64,000 bases of DNA. It comes from Ferrimonas marina. Lineage in GTDB: Bacteria; Pseudomonadota; Gammaproteobacteria; Enterobacterales; Shewanellaceae. Location: the NCBI RefSeq assembly GCF_900129905.1, contig NZ_FQXG01000002.1, positions 186,001 through 250,000 of the forward strand. Reading direction: 5' to 3'. Below the pieces are notes generated by a model. It had not been told where the DNA came from. It was given only the letters and a program-made list of their open reading frames with translations, and did no database searches. This document shows positions 45,288-53,516 of the stretch, piece by piece. The position numbers and the translations under genes were made by a program. How positions within the stretch are numbered: the stretch's first letter is position 1; each line of letters opens with the position of its first letter.

Positions 45288-45794
45288 ATGTCAGCTTTCT
45301 TGCTTTCTCAAGTTTTAGTATCAATAGCGATAGTCTTCGATTTACTGTCATTTCAATTGAAAGACAGACGTAAGATTGTTGGCTGCTTGTGTATGGCAGG
45401 AGTGCTAATTTCAAGCCACTTCGCTTTGCTTGAGCAGTGGACCGCCGCAGGTTTAATGGCTATCGCGACTGTAAGGTACTTCATCAGCATATTCTCTACG
45501 AAAGGGATACTTAAATGGGGGTTTGTTTGTACCTCAATTGGTTTGTCTTTGGTCACTTATTCTGGAATAGCTAGTGTGCTGAGCTGCTTTGGTTCCTGCC
45601 TTCAGACTATCGGGGCCTTTCAGGCCAACGATAGGAGGCTAAGAGAGTTTATGCAAGTCGGCACAAGCTTTTGGCTAGTGCACAATTACATAGTCGGCTC
45701 ACCAACCGCCGTGGTCATGGAGCTCCTGTTTATCCTAAGCAATCTGATTGGATACTTTAGGTATTACGTAAAGTCCAGGGCGACCATCGGATAA
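45288..45794 (+). CDS. YgjV-family inner-membrane protein
   Basis: 168-aa polytopic protein with five to six hydrophobic segments. FDLLSFQLKDRRKIV, the HFALLEQWTAAGLM region and FMQVGTSFWLVHNYIVGSPT match the YgjV family (Imp-YgjV), whose function is unknown. GAGGGAA precedes the ATG. It lies immediately behind repeat copy B, exactly as the 90-aa membrane protein lies behind copy A. Confidence 0.8.
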   Translation: MSAFLLSQVLVSIAIVFDLLSFQLKDRRKIVGCLCMAGVLISSHFALLEQWTAAGLMAIATVRYFISIFSTKGILKWGFVCTSIGLSLVTYSGIASVLSCFGSCLQTIGAFQANDRRLREFMQVGTSFWLVHNYIVGSPTAVVMELLFILSNLIGYFRYYVKSRATIG

Positions 45795-45888
45795 AGAACT
45801 ATGGACCAATCAAGGGTGCTCCCAATGGTCACGGGGCTCACTCTGCTTGCCGCTTGTTGGGGCCCAAAGAGATCTCAAGGAGGAGAGG

Positions 45889-46221
45889 TTGTTGAGGAAG
45901 GTTGTTTCATCGATGCTGAAGCTACTTGAGCTTCACCTCTATGGATTGGGTTATTTGATGGTGGCCCTGCTGTACCTACAGATTGTCGTTGCGCCAGCAG
46001 GGATCCTGGTGCTGCTGAGCGCAGTCAGCTTTGCCTTCTTCTCTGTGGAAGTGGCAATCTACATAGTTGGTGCATCCGGTCTCATTGGATTGGGGCTCGG
46101 TGTTGTTTGGGCTGAGAGAGTCCGAAGAACACACGGCATTCTGACTTTTCACGCCTATCTGCTCTCCACACCAGAGATTGATGGCTGGCGAGATAGAAAC
46201 GGAATAGTTGTAAAAAGGTGA
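45889..46221 (+). CDS. hypothetical membrane protein (about 110 aa)
   Basis: Strong AAGGAGG at 45877-45883 places the start at a TTG (45889 or 45892); an ATG at 45913 is the alternative, with a long spacer. Two to three hydrophobic helices span YLMVALLYLQIVVAPAGILV and AIYIVGASGLIGLGLGVVWA. The C-terminal tail is soluble. No family recognised. Part of a co-directional run of small genes. Confidence 0.55.
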   Translation: MLRKVVSSMLKLLELHLYGLGYLMVALLYLQIVVAPAGILVLLSAVSFAFFSVEVAIYIVGASGLIGLGLGVVWAERVRRTHGILTFHAYLLSTPEIDGWRDRNGIVVKR

Positions 46222-46260
46222 CTTGAGCCAGTGTTTTATTTCATCGAAAAAGGAGTATTG

Positions 46261-46539
46261 ATGAAGCCTTACAAAAACATAAAATCTGAAAACCTCGGCT
46301 TGCTACTATTGCTCGCCAGAGTGACCGCAGTTTTTGGCATCTTCCTCAGTTTTCTAACGCTGATATTATTCATCGTTAATGCGCTGTCTTCCGGCCCCTT
46401 GGCCATCACCACGAGCGTTGTTTATATCCCTGTATGCATTACAACGTTGTTTCTTTCAGGCTTGATGGCGGCAACCGTTGCGATTGAAGAGAACTATCGA
46501 GTCAGAACCGTGCACCTTGTCAGCCAAGGCAAAACCTAA
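46261..46539 (+). CDS. hypothetical membrane protein (92 aa)
   Basis: The ATG at 46261 is preceded by AAAGGAG with a 6-nt spacer. Two transmembrane helices are present: about residues 22-42 (VFGIFLSFLTLILFIVNAL) and 48-70 (ITTSVVYIPVCITTLFLSGL). No recognised family. Short distances to its neighbours suggest co-transcription. Confidence 0.6.
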   Translation: MKPYKNIKSENLGLLLLLARVTAVFGIFLSFLTLILFIVNALSSGPLAITTSVVYIPVCITTLFLSGLMAATVAIEENYRVRTVHLVSQGKT

Positions 46540-46638
46540 CAAGATGCAGTAGCTAGTAGCTGGGCCATCTGGCCACAATGCGCTGTGACTCAATGGATTA
46601 TGAGCCAGTAGCAAAGGAACAACTTGGAGGAAAAGACC

Positions 46639-46938
46639 TTGGTAAAGGATTACGGACCTGAGGAAATCAAAGCCTTCTGCAGTCACTGCAAGAAGATTAC
46701 CCTGCACCGGTATCAAAGCTTCTCTCAGGCAGGGGCAGAGGAAGCGCCCACCTCCGGGATAAAGGCGCTGTTCACTGGATTGCTTGAGGCGATCACCACG
46801 GTCGCGATGGAAGGAGAACCCAACCGGGATTACCAATGTCAGGTGTGTGGGACGAACCTGACGACACCGGATCATTTGGACTGCGCTCCAATTGGCCAAG
46901 TGCACCATTCAGATGACACTTCAGGGCATGGGGTTTAA
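46639..46938 (+). CDS. zinc-ribbon-like small protein (99 aa)
   Basis: The start is probably the TTG at 46639, with GGAGG and an 8-nt spacer; a TTG at 46624 is in frame. Two CXXC pairs (CSHC near residue 14 and CQVC near 73) could form a zinc ribbon. Between them lies an amphipathic segment (GIKALFTGLLEAITTVAME). The C-terminus has three His residues. No family recognised, and no signal peptide. Confidence 0.6.
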   Translation: MVKDYGPEEIKAFCSHCKKITLHRYQSFSQAGAEEAPTSGIKALFTGLLEAITTVAMEGEPNRDYQCQVCGTNLTTPDHLDCAPIGQVHHSDDTSGHGV

Positions 46939-46950
46939 CGGATTCAAGCA

Positions 46951-47331
46951 ATGGCAAAGCTACTGGTATACCTAACGGCACTCTTCTTCGTTGTCTACGG
47001 CGCGCTGTTTATCGTGCTCCCTGCTGACATGGCGCTATGGGTAACAGGTTCAGCACCTGCGGCCTCCTCCGCCAGCATCGATTTTAGGGCCACCTATGGT
47101 GGGGCTCAGTTGGCCATAGGCGTGGTGTTTCTTTTGGTGGTGAAGCTTAGAAACGATGTGGACCTGGCTCTGCTTATTGTCGGCTTGGTCTTGTTGCTGA
47201 TGGCGCTGGGCCGCACGGTCGGTATCCTGATGGACGGTCAACCCAACGCCCTGATGTGGGTATACCTGATTGCAGAACTGGTCTTCGGGACCTTGGCGCT
47301 GTACCTAAGGCCGGCAACTGCCTCAAAGTAA
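46951..47331 (+). CDS. DUF4345-like membrane protein
   Basis: 126-aa protein with four hydrophobic segments. The start MAKLLVYLTALFFVVYGALF, the ATYGGAQLAIGVVFL block and the last two helices resemble the DUF4345 family of small membrane proteins, function unknown. It is 12 bp after the zinc-ribbon gene. Confidence 0.68.
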   Translation: MAKLLVYLTALFFVVYGALFIVLPADMALWVTGSAPAASSASIDFRATYGGAQLAIGVVFLLVVKLRNDVDLALLIVGLVLLLMALGRTVGILMDGQPNALMWVYLIAELVFGTLALYLRPATASK

Positions 47332-47422
47332 GCAGCGCCGCGAAAAAGAGCCAAGAAACAGAACCCCTAAGCAGAAGTAAAGACAGAAGTACAAAAACAG
47401 AGAGAAAGGGTTGGAAGGCAGA

Positions 47423-47845
47423 GTGAATATCGAAGTATCAGACCAGGACAATCCCGACGTGTTCGAGGCATTGGCAACCGGTGTCCGGGCGTTTAATGCG
47501 AAGCACCTGGGCAACGAAAAGTCCCGCCCCCTGTTGGCCTTTGCCAAGGACGAAGCGGGCAAAGTGATTGCCGGGGTAGCTGGACGCACCATCTACAACC
47601 AGTTCCTGATTGAGGTGCTGTGGGTCGACGAGAGCACCCGAGGTGAAGGGCTGGGTCGCAAGGTGATGATGCAGGCCGAGAACGAAGCCAAGGCTCGGGG
47701 CTGTGTGGCGGCCCAAGTGGACACCTTGGGTTTTCAGGCGCCGGACTTTTACCAGAAGCTGGGCTTTGAGGTGGTTGGCAAGGTAACCGGTATCCCCAAC
47801 AGTCCAGAGCGTGTTTTCCTGGTAAAGCGCTACGACTCGGTTTAA
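47423..47845 (+). CDS. GNAT family N-acetyltransferase 1
   Basis: 140-aa acetyltransferase. The GTG at 47423 follows GGAAGG; a TTG at 47411 sits too close to its own site. The fold is clear: LIEVLWVDESTRGEGLGRKVM is strand beta4 plus the acetyl-CoA loop (RGEGLGRK), and DTLGFQAPDFYQKLGFEVVGK is the C-terminal motif. The substrate is not identifiable. First of four unrelated GNAT genes within 2.1 kb. Confidence 0.83.
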   Translation: MNIEVSDQDNPDVFEALATGVRAFNAKHLGNEKSRPLLAFAKDEAGKVIAGVAGRTIYNQFLIEVLWVDESTRGEGLGRKVMMQAENEAKARGCVAAQVDTLGFQAPDFYQKLGFEVVGKVTGIPNSPERVFLVKRYDSV

Positions 47846-47912
47846 CCAACAGCCCCCAGTTCCTGTCACGGATAGCAACGAGAGTCAGTCGGTGTAGAGA
47901 AACGGATTTCAG

Positions 47913-48383
47913 ATGAAGATAAGAAAGGCCAGCAAGGCCGATATCGATGCGCTGTTTGCGCTAAACACGCAGATCAACGATCTGCACCATGAGCGCGCCC
48001 CCAACGTGTTTGCCGAATCCTCTGATGCTGGCAGAGACTTTCTTCTCAATGCGCTGGACGACACCGAGCGCCTTTTCCTGGTTGCTACCTTAAGCGACAA
48101 GGTGGTCGGCTTCTTGACCGCCAACGTCAGCCAAAACGACACCATCCCTTTCTTTGTCACGGTGCCCATCTGCCGAGTTGGCACCATCGTCATCGACCAA
48201 GCGCACCAGTCCTCCGGGATAGGCCAGGCGCTGATGCAGGCATGTCGAGAATGGGCAGAGAGCGCAGGCGCCGCCGAGATGCGGCTGGAGGTGATGGAGT
48301 TCAACGCAAAAGCCCAAGCGTTCTACACCAAGCTCGGCTTCACCACCCAGTCACGCACCCTGTCGCAAACGCTCAATGGCTGA
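47913..48383 (+). CDS. GNAT family N-acetyltransferase 2
   Basis: 156-aa GNAT protein. MKIRKASKADIDALFALN is a standard N-terminal start, VGTIVIDQAHQSSGIGQALM carries the acetyl-CoA loop (QSSGIGQA), and EVMEFNAKAQAFYTKLGFTTQ is the typical end. ATG with weak upstream GGA. Substrate unknown. It shares little sequence with the other GNATs nearby, so it is not a recent duplication. Confidence 0.85.
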   Translation: MKIRKASKADIDALFALNTQINDLHHERAPNVFAESSDAGRDFLLNALDDTERLFLVATLSDKVVGFLTANVSQNDTIPFFVTVPICRVGTIVIDQAHQSSGIGQALMQACREWAESAGAAEMRLEVMEFNAKAQAFYTKLGFTTQSRTLSQTLNG

Positions 48384-48397
48384 GGGTGCCGTCCAAT

Positions 48398-48931
48398 ATG
48401 GTTCAACCAACGCACGACAGTGCCCCTGCCCCTGCCCCAGCCCCAGCCCCAGCCCCTATCCCTGCAAGAAAGGCCATGACGGTTGAGATTAATCCGGTCT
48501 CTGGCGCAGATCTCGACGCCATCCTCGAACTGGGTGAGCGAACCAATGAAGCTCAGGTCATCCCTCATCTGAACGCGGAAGGACAAGACACCATGCGGGC
48601 GGCAAGACGCAGTGACATCACATCGATTGCCGATACGCAGACCTACCGCGCCCTGAAAGCCACACTGGGTTCAAAGCTGGTGGGTTACATCGCCTGGCGA
48701 GAGGGTAACTACGTGGCGCAGCTCTACGTCTGCCCGCAGCATCAGAGGCTGGGCATTGGCCGACGCTTGATAGAGGCGGTCAAGGCTCAGACAAGCAGCC
48801 AAAGCCTCGAATTGAAAGCCTCTGTCAATGCCATTGGGTTTTACCGGCGTTGTGGCTTTATCAAGACCGACGGTGAGCAGGTGGTGAAAGGGATCCGTTA
48901 CGTACCCATGGTGCTCAAGCTGGAGCCTTGA
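48398..48931 (+). CDS. GNAT family N-acetyltransferase 3, with Ala-Pro-rich N-terminus
   Basis: 177 aa from the ATG at 48398, with GAGGG eleven bases upstream. An ATG at 48478 (MTVEINPVSGADLDAI) is the usual start of such domains and is a real alternative. The extra N-terminus is APAPAPAPAPAP-like, encoded by a hexamer repeat. AQLYVCPQHQRLGIGRRLI is the acetyl-CoA motif, and ELKASVNAIGFYRRCGFIK is the C-terminal motif. The gene starts 15 bp after GNAT 2. Confidence 0.8.
   Translation: MVQPTHDSAPAPAPAPAPAPIPARKAMTVEINPVSGADLDAILELGERTNEAQVIPHLNAEGQDTMRAARRSDITSIADTQTYRALKATLGSKLVGYIAWREGNYVAQLYVCPQHQRLGIGRRLIEAVKAQTSSQSLELKASVNAIGFYRRCGFIKTDGEQVVKGIRYVPMVLKLEP
48423..48458 (+). repeat. hexamer simple-sequence repeat in the GNAT 3 leader
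   Basis: GCCCCT/GCCCCA repeated six times in tandem (Ala-Pro codons), with a T/A switch midway. Changes in unit number keep the frame. Confidence 0.85.
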
Positions 48932-49016
48932 GCTCCGCCAATAGGACCAAGACAGGGTGCCAAGCCGAATCTACGCCGCACACACGGGAATGTAACAGGG
49001 AGATAGGAAAAGAGAG

Positions 49017-49472
49017 ATGGAGATCCGACTGGCCAAACATGGCGACATTGAAGCGATCGTGCCCTTGATGAATCAACTGGGTTACTCCGTTACGGTCGCC
49101 TTGATTCAGGAGAAGCTGAGAAGTCTGAGTGACTCCCCCTTCGACCGGGTTTTCGTGGCGGTGTATGACGGTCAGATTGTTGGTGTCGTCTCCTGCCATC
49201 TCACCAACCTGCTCCATCAAGCAGGCTACTGTGGCCGAATCACCAGCCTGGTGATTGATGAGAACCACCGAGGGCTGGGCACCGGCAAGGCGCTGCTGCA
49301 GGCGGCGGAGTCGTACTTTGTCGAGTCGGGCTGTTATAAGGTGGAAGTCACCAGCAGCGAGCACCGCAATGCAGCCCACGAATTTTACCGTGCCTGTGGC
49401 TATCAAGTTCACGGGCTTCGATTTTTAAAGGTCTGGGACACACAGGCCGAGTCTATGCAGGGCATACGATGA
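49017..49472 (+). CDS. GNAT family N-acetyltransferase 4
   Basis: 151 aa. A purine-rich GGAAAAGAGAG sits before the ATG. MEIRLAKHGDIEAIVPLMNQ is the N-terminal motif, TSLVIDENHRGLGTGKALLQ contains the acetyl-CoA loop, and NAAHEFYRACGYQVHGLRFLK is close to aminoglycoside 6'-type and other small GNATs. The stop overlaps the start of the next membrane-protein gene (ATGA). Confidence 0.86.
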   Translation: MEIRLAKHGDIEAIVPLMNQLGYSVTVALIQEKLRSLSDSPFDRVFVAVYDGQIVGVVSCHLTNLLHQAGYCGRITSLVIDENHRGLGTGKALLQAAESYFVESGCYKVEVTSSEHRNAAHEFYRACGYQVHGLRFLKVWDTQAESMQGIR

Positions 49473-49894
49473 AGTTTTGGAAGATTCTGTTCTGGTTCTT
49501 GGCTCTATCCACCTTTTTGGAGGTGACTCGGGTCCCTTTCTCGAACTCAGTCAGTCCAGGCGATCTCATCGGCCTGGCACTCAGTGCCCTCATGCTGATC
49601 CCTTACTATGGGTTTGCTTACGAGGTAAACATCGGTTGGAAAAGATTGTGGCAAGGGTTCTTTATCTTGTACGCCCCCACAAGCATTGTCCTTAGCGGCA
49701 TTGCCACTTACCAGGCAGTTCCTTTTCTAATGCGCCAGGCCGACATGCTCAGCTGGCTGTTCTTAGCCTTCAGGATAGTACTGACCTTTGTGCTTCTTTA
49801 CCCGCCATACCGCTACGCCTTTCATTCAGAGGGCATTTGGTCCAACAACTCCAATAACAGGGATAACCATGTCGATAGAACAAGAACTGTATAA
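49469..49894 (+). CDS. hypothetical membrane protein (141 aa)
   Basis: The ATG overlaps the GNAT 4 stop by 4 nt, so it is translationally coupled. Four hydrophobic segments: residues 2-18, 32-50, 64-82 and 95-112. The C-terminal 25 residues are polar (NNSNNRDNHVDRTRTV) and overlap the first 26 bp of the deaminase gene in another frame. No recognised family. Confidence 0.62.
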   Translation: MKFWKILFWFLALSTFLEVTRVPFSNSVSPGDLIGLALSALMLIPYYGFAYEVNIGWKRLWQGFFILYAPTSIVLSGIATYQAVPFLMRQADMLSWLFLAFRIVLTFVLLYPPYRYAFHSEGIWSNNSNNRDNHVDRTRTV

Positions 49895-50276
49895 CCGCGC
49901 TGTTGAGCTGATTAAGCAGCGCTACCCCACCGGCTTTGGTGGTGCCGCCGCCGTACGCACCGAGTCGGGGCGGATCCTCACCAGTGTCGGGCCGGACGTG
50001 AAGAATGATGCGCTGTCGCTGTGCATGGAGGTAGGAGCCTACCTGGAGGCCCACAAGCTGGACGAGGCGGTAACCCATTCGCTCTGTCTGTGCCGCGAGG
50101 ATGAACACGGCAAGTTTCTGATCCTGTCCCCCTGCGGCATCTGCCAGGAGCGGCTGGTGCATTGGGGTGGCGACGTGCAAGCCGCTATCTCTACCCCGGA
50201 CAACACGCTGGTGTTCAAATCGTTGCGCGAGCTTATGCCGCACCACTGGTCTTTGGTCAACGGCGAAAAGCTCTAG
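49869..50276 (+). CDS. Cytidine deaminase-family protein (blasticidin-S deaminase-like)
   Basis: 135-aa zinc hydrolase. The ATG at 49869 follows AGGGAT. The zinc site is Cys52 with the catalytic Glu54 (LCMEVGAYLEA) plus Cys89 and Cys92 (LSPCGICQERL). The CxE form with EVGA resembles blasticidin-S deaminase rather than the CAE/HAE of housekeeping cytidine deaminase. This suggests a nucleoside-analogue detoxification role, by inference. Last gene of the co-directional island, convergent with a LysR gene. Confidence 0.82.
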   Translation: MSIEQELYNRAVELIKQRYPTGFGGAAAVRTESGRILTSVGPDVKNDALSLCMEVGAYLEAHKLDEAVTHSLCLCREDEHGKFLILSPCGICQERLVHWGGDVQAAISTPDNTLVFKSLRELMPHHWSLVNGEKL

Positions 50277-50291
50277 CCTGCTGTAACTAGG

Positions 50292-51182
50292 CTAAGTCAG
50301 ATACTCCCTACCCAAGGCCGGAATCACCTTAAGCAGATGTTGGATAACCGGGTTGCCCTCAACCCCGAGATCATAAAACAGCGCCACACTGGCCTGGTAT
50401 GATCCCGACATCTGCTCCAGCTTTATCTCTTTCAATCGTTCCTGTGCCAAATAGGGCTGTGCATCCTTGCAGTTCAACAGGCTCCATCCTCGCTGCGCCA
50501 GCATATCCACCAGCAGATCGATATTGCTGACGATATGCTGGGTACTCGACACATTCAGCGTCTTCAGGCTGGACTGCAACGAGTTCTCCACCACCCACTG
50601 CAACTCGCTGGTCAGCTCATTGAGGGAGATGGGCTTGGGTCGGCATAAGTTGGAGCTGGGGTGGGCATAGGGACGAAACTCGGCACTGCCCAAATTGAGC
50701 ATACCCACCTGCTCCGGGGCGTAGGTGCCACCGGCGGTCATCACAAAAGCCAGTTGGGCCTGGCTTTGCTCCAAAGCCCGGGTGCTCTCATCACGATTCC
50801 GGTGCAGAAAATGGGTTCTCAGATAAGGGAATGTCTCGGCGATGGTGCTACCCATTGACGCGATCAGGCCCCGAGGCACCTGGGCGTCGTAACAGATGGT
50901 CAATTCTGCCAATTCGCTTTGCTGGATCGACAGCGCCGAATGCATGAACTCAAAGGCGTGTTTGTGCAACAGGCTGGCACGGGGGAAAAGGTAGTGGCCC
51001 AGCTCGGTAGGCACGGCCTTCTTTCCCTCAATCTCAAAGACGGAGGCGTTGAGCGTGTCCTCCAACGCCAGTATGTGCTCCCGGACCGTGGTCCGGTCTT
51101 TGTTGAGCTGACGTGCGGCGGCGCTGTAGCTGCCCTGTTGATAGACAGCTTGGAAGCAGGTGATTTGTTCGAGGGTAATCAT
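50292..51182 (-). CDS. LysR-family transcriptional regulator
   Basis: 296 aa, starting at the ATG at 51182 (MITLEQITCFQAVYQQGSYS); the frame is open further upstream but without family similarity. The HTH (residues 1-60) contains NKDRTTVREHILALEDTLNA, close in style to KHRTTVAQVIGNLED of the other LysR in this window. The effector domain is residues 90-290. Divergent from a serine hydrolase and outer-membrane protein pair, its likely targets. Confidence 0.85.
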   Translation of the reverse strand: MITLEQITCFQAVYQQGSYSAAARQLNKDRTTVREHILALEDTLNASVFEIEGKKAVPTELGHYLFPRASLLHKHAFEFMHSALSIQQSELAELTICYDAQVPRGLIASMGSTIAETFPYLRTHFLHRNRDESTRALEQSQAQLAFVMTAGGTYAPEQVGMLNLGSAEFRPYAHPSSNLCRPKPISLNELTSELQWVVENSLQSSLKTLNVSSTQHIVSNIDLLVDMLAQRGWSLLNCKDAQPYLAQERLKEIKLEQMSGSYQASVALFYDLGVEGNPVIQHLLKVIPALGREYLT

Positions 51183-51289
51183 GGGGCCGGGAATAGATGA
51201 ACGTGATACCCCAGCATAATGCGTGTGAACGATAATTTGTATCCCGTTAGTCTCGCCGGGAACTCTTTTCGTAACCGAGAGATATAACA

Positions 51290-52588
51290 ATGAAACGTTC
51301 TTTGATTGCAGCGCTGGTGCTGATGGGTATTGGCTCAGGTTCTGCCTTGGCGGCGATGGACACCATTCCCGCGGCTGCTGAAGCACAGGCCACTAAAGCC
51401 AACTGGACCTTGCAGCCGTTCAACAAATGGACCTTCCGCAACGTGGGGATGCACCCAAGCGTGATGGTTCCCCGTGACGGTGACATCGTGGCCATCCCCG
51501 AAGCGCTGAACCCAAAGATCGCCGAGCTGGAGTTTGATTACCAAGGTAAGACTTACACCGTAAATGACGCCATGATCGGCGATGACACCGACGGCTACAT
51601 CGTTATTCACAACGGTAAGATCCTGCACGAAGAGTACTTCGGTGACTTCACTGCAAAAGACCACCACCTATGGGCCTCCAGCACCAAATCTCTGACCGGT
51701 CAGGCCCTGGGCCTGCTGGTTGACCAGGGTAAGGTGGACGTGAACGCCAAGGTAGAGAGCTACATCGAAGAGCTCAAGGGCACGCACTTCGGTCAGCGCA
51801 CGGTGCGCGAAGTGTTGAACATGGTCACCGCTTTGAACTACTCCGAAGACTACGTCAACATGACACCGGGCGAGGTCAGCACCGAGTACTTCCGTCGTCT
51901 GGGCTTTATCCCGGCGTTCGATCTGAACGCCATTGACCCGACCAAAGACGACACCCCCCGTGGTCTGTTGGAATTTGCCCCGATGTTCACTCAGAACCCG
52001 GACCTGGAGCCGTCCTACAAGTACGAGTACCACTCCCCCAATGTTGACGTGATCGGCTGGATCATCAGCCGTGTTTCCGGCCAGCCGCTGCAGACCTTCA
52101 TCGCGGAGAACATCTGGAGCAAGCTGGGCACCGAGCACGATGCCTTCATGATGGCGGACATGACCTTTGTCGCCATCGCCACCGGTGGCATGAACACCAC
52201 CCTGCGTGACTTTGCCCGTGTCGGCATGGCGATGGCCAACAACGGCAAATACAACGGCGAGCAGGTGTTCTCCGAAGCCTGGGTTAAGGACACCTTTGCC
52301 CTGACCGAAGAGGAGAAACTGCATACCGCACGCAGTATCTACCGTGACGAGAACGGCCCGGTGTACGACCAGTGGCTGCAAGGCTACAAGAACTACCTCT
52401 GGGTACATGACAGCGAAAAAGGCATCGGTACCTTCCGCGGTGTGTTCGGTCAGAACCTCTACATCAATCAGGAGAAGAACCTGGTGATCGCTACCTTTGC
52501 TTCGACAGCCAGCGCCTCCAACTCTGCGCGAGTGACCAACCGCCCTCGCATGGCGTCGTTTGAAGCGATTGCTGACAGCCTGAAGTAA
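51290..52588 (+). CDS. Serine hydrolase, class C beta-lactamase/esterase fold, exported
   Basis: 432 aa with the signal peptide MKRSLIAALVLMGIGSGSALA. The SXXK motif is S130-S-T-K133 (WASSTKSLTG) and the second motif is YEYHSPN. The third motif is unusual (RGVFGQ instead of KTG/HxG). It resembles 6-aminohexanoate-dimer hydrolase and related esterases, so it is probably a periplasmic esterase, amidase or peptidase; beta-lactamase activity is unlikely. 76 bp upstream of an outer-membrane protein, with a hairpin between. Confidence 0.85.
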   Translation: MKRSLIAALVLMGIGSGSALAAMDTIPAAAEAQATKANWTLQPFNKWTFRNVGMHPSVMVPRDGDIVAIPEALNPKIAELEFDYQGKTYTVNDAMIGDDTDGYIVIHNGKILHEEYFGDFTAKDHHLWASSTKSLTGQALGLLVDQGKVDVNAKVESYIEELKGTHFGQRTVREVLNMVTALNYSEDYVNMTPGEVSTEYFRRLGFIPAFDLNAIDPTKDDTPRGLLEFAPMFTQNPDLEPSYKYEYHSPNVDVIGWIISRVSGQPLQTFIAENIWSKLGTEHDAFMMADMTFVAIATGGMNTTLRDFARVGMAMANNGKYNGEQVFSEAWVKDTFALTEEEKLHTARSIYRDENGPVYDQWLQGYKNYLWVHDSEKGIGTFRGVFGQNLYINQEKNLVIATFASTASASNSARVTNRPRMASFEAIADSLK

Positions 52589-52609
52589 ACGCCACTCTCA
52601 TCAGCCAAA

Positions 52610-52632
52610 GCCGGAGGCCTGCCGCCTCCGGC
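52610..52632. other. intercistronic hairpin
   Basis: GCCGGAGGC/GCCTCCGGC, a perfect 9-bp stem with a 5-nt loop and no T run, between the hydrolase and the outer-membrane protein genes. It may uncouple expression of the two. Confidence 0.7.
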
Positions 52633-52664
52633 CCCCTCCTTGAGCCAACAATAAGACATTCACT

Positions 52665-53429
52665 ATGAAAAAAGTGTGTATACCGGCCCTGCTGGCCGCC
52701 TTTGCTGTGCCTGCGATTGCTGAAGAGGCGGTGATCGACCCGTCCGATCTGACCCGGGTCTATACCCAAGCCGCGGTGTTCATCACCTCGGATGCCGACA
52801 TTCGAACCTCCGCCATGTTCACCGGTGCGTGGAGCGAAGAGATACAGTTTGCCGGCTTTGTCGAGGCCAACTGGGGCGATCGTGGTGCTGAGGATGGCGA
52901 CAGCTTCGGCATCGATTACCGAAGTGCCCGTGCTCAGTACTTTCAGGTCCATGCCATTGGCGAAGGGGACGGGATCTTCCCTCGAGTCGGTGCCAGTGTG
53001 GATCTCATCCACCAGGACGTGGTCGGTGGCGATGATGCCTACCTGTTCTCAGTCGGCACCATCGGCCTTCTCAACCCCAAGTACACTAGGGGCAAGGCGA
53101 TGCTGTTCCCCAACGTGGCCTACGCCACCGGCGAGATTGCCGGTGAGAGCGTGGATGGCTTCATGCTGAACCTGTTTGCCACCATCCCCTTCGGTGACAG
53201 CGGTGCCTTTATCCAGGCCTGGCCGGAGTACTTCAGTGTCTCCGGTGACACCATTGAACTGAACTCCACCACCTGGAACTTTATGGTCAACGCCCCGCTG
53301 CGCTCCGATCGCACCCACTGGCTGATGACCAAGCTGGAGTACAACAGCACCGATGGGGTGGTCGACGGCATTGCTTTCAAGGGCGATGGCGACCTGAAAG
53401 CCGAGATCGGCATGAAGTGGTTCTTCTAG
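52665..53429 (+). CDS. putative outer-membrane protein (254 aa)
   Basis: The signal peptide MKKVCIPALLAAFAVPAIA is followed by a mature protein of alternating hydrophobic and polar strands ending in AEIGMKWFF, the terminal Phe of a BAM substrate. About ten beta strands can be imagined. No family recognised. Probably co-transcribed with the serine hydrolase. Has its own terminator. Confidence 0.7.
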   Translation: MKKVCIPALLAAFAVPAIAEEAVIDPSDLTRVYTQAAVFITSDADIRTSAMFTGAWSEEIQFAGFVEANWGDRGAEDGDSFGIDYRSARAQYFQVHAIGEGDGIFPRVGASVDLIHQDVVGGDDAYLFSVGTIGLLNPKYTRGKAMLFPNVAYATGEIAGESVDGFMLNLFATIPFGDSGAFIQAWPEYFSVSGDTIELNSTTWNFMVNAPLRSDRTHWLMTKLEYNSTDGVVDGIAFKGDGDLKAEIGMKWFF

Positions 53430-53446
53430 GCTAAACCCACAAAACA

Positions 53447-53476
53447 AAGGCGCCCCGTTTTAGGGGCGCTTCTTTT
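53447..53476 (+). terminator. terminator after the 254-aa outer-membrane protein gene
   Basis: GCGCCCC/GGGGCGC with flanking AAG/CTT, followed by a T run. It lies between convergent genes. Confidence 0.85.
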
Positions 53477-53516
53477 TCATTGATTTGCGCTATGCCAAAG
53501 CAGCGACTCGCCTAGC

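Noticed and set aside
46534-46640. ACCTAAC motif after the 92-aa membrane-protein gene as an attC start
   Set aside because: No matching GTTRRRY end or inverted arms within the next 150 bp.
51290-52588. Serine hydrolase as a true class C beta-lactamase
   Set aside because: SXXK is present but the KTG-type third motif is absent and the sequence resembles esterase/6-aminohexanoate-hydrolase relatives.
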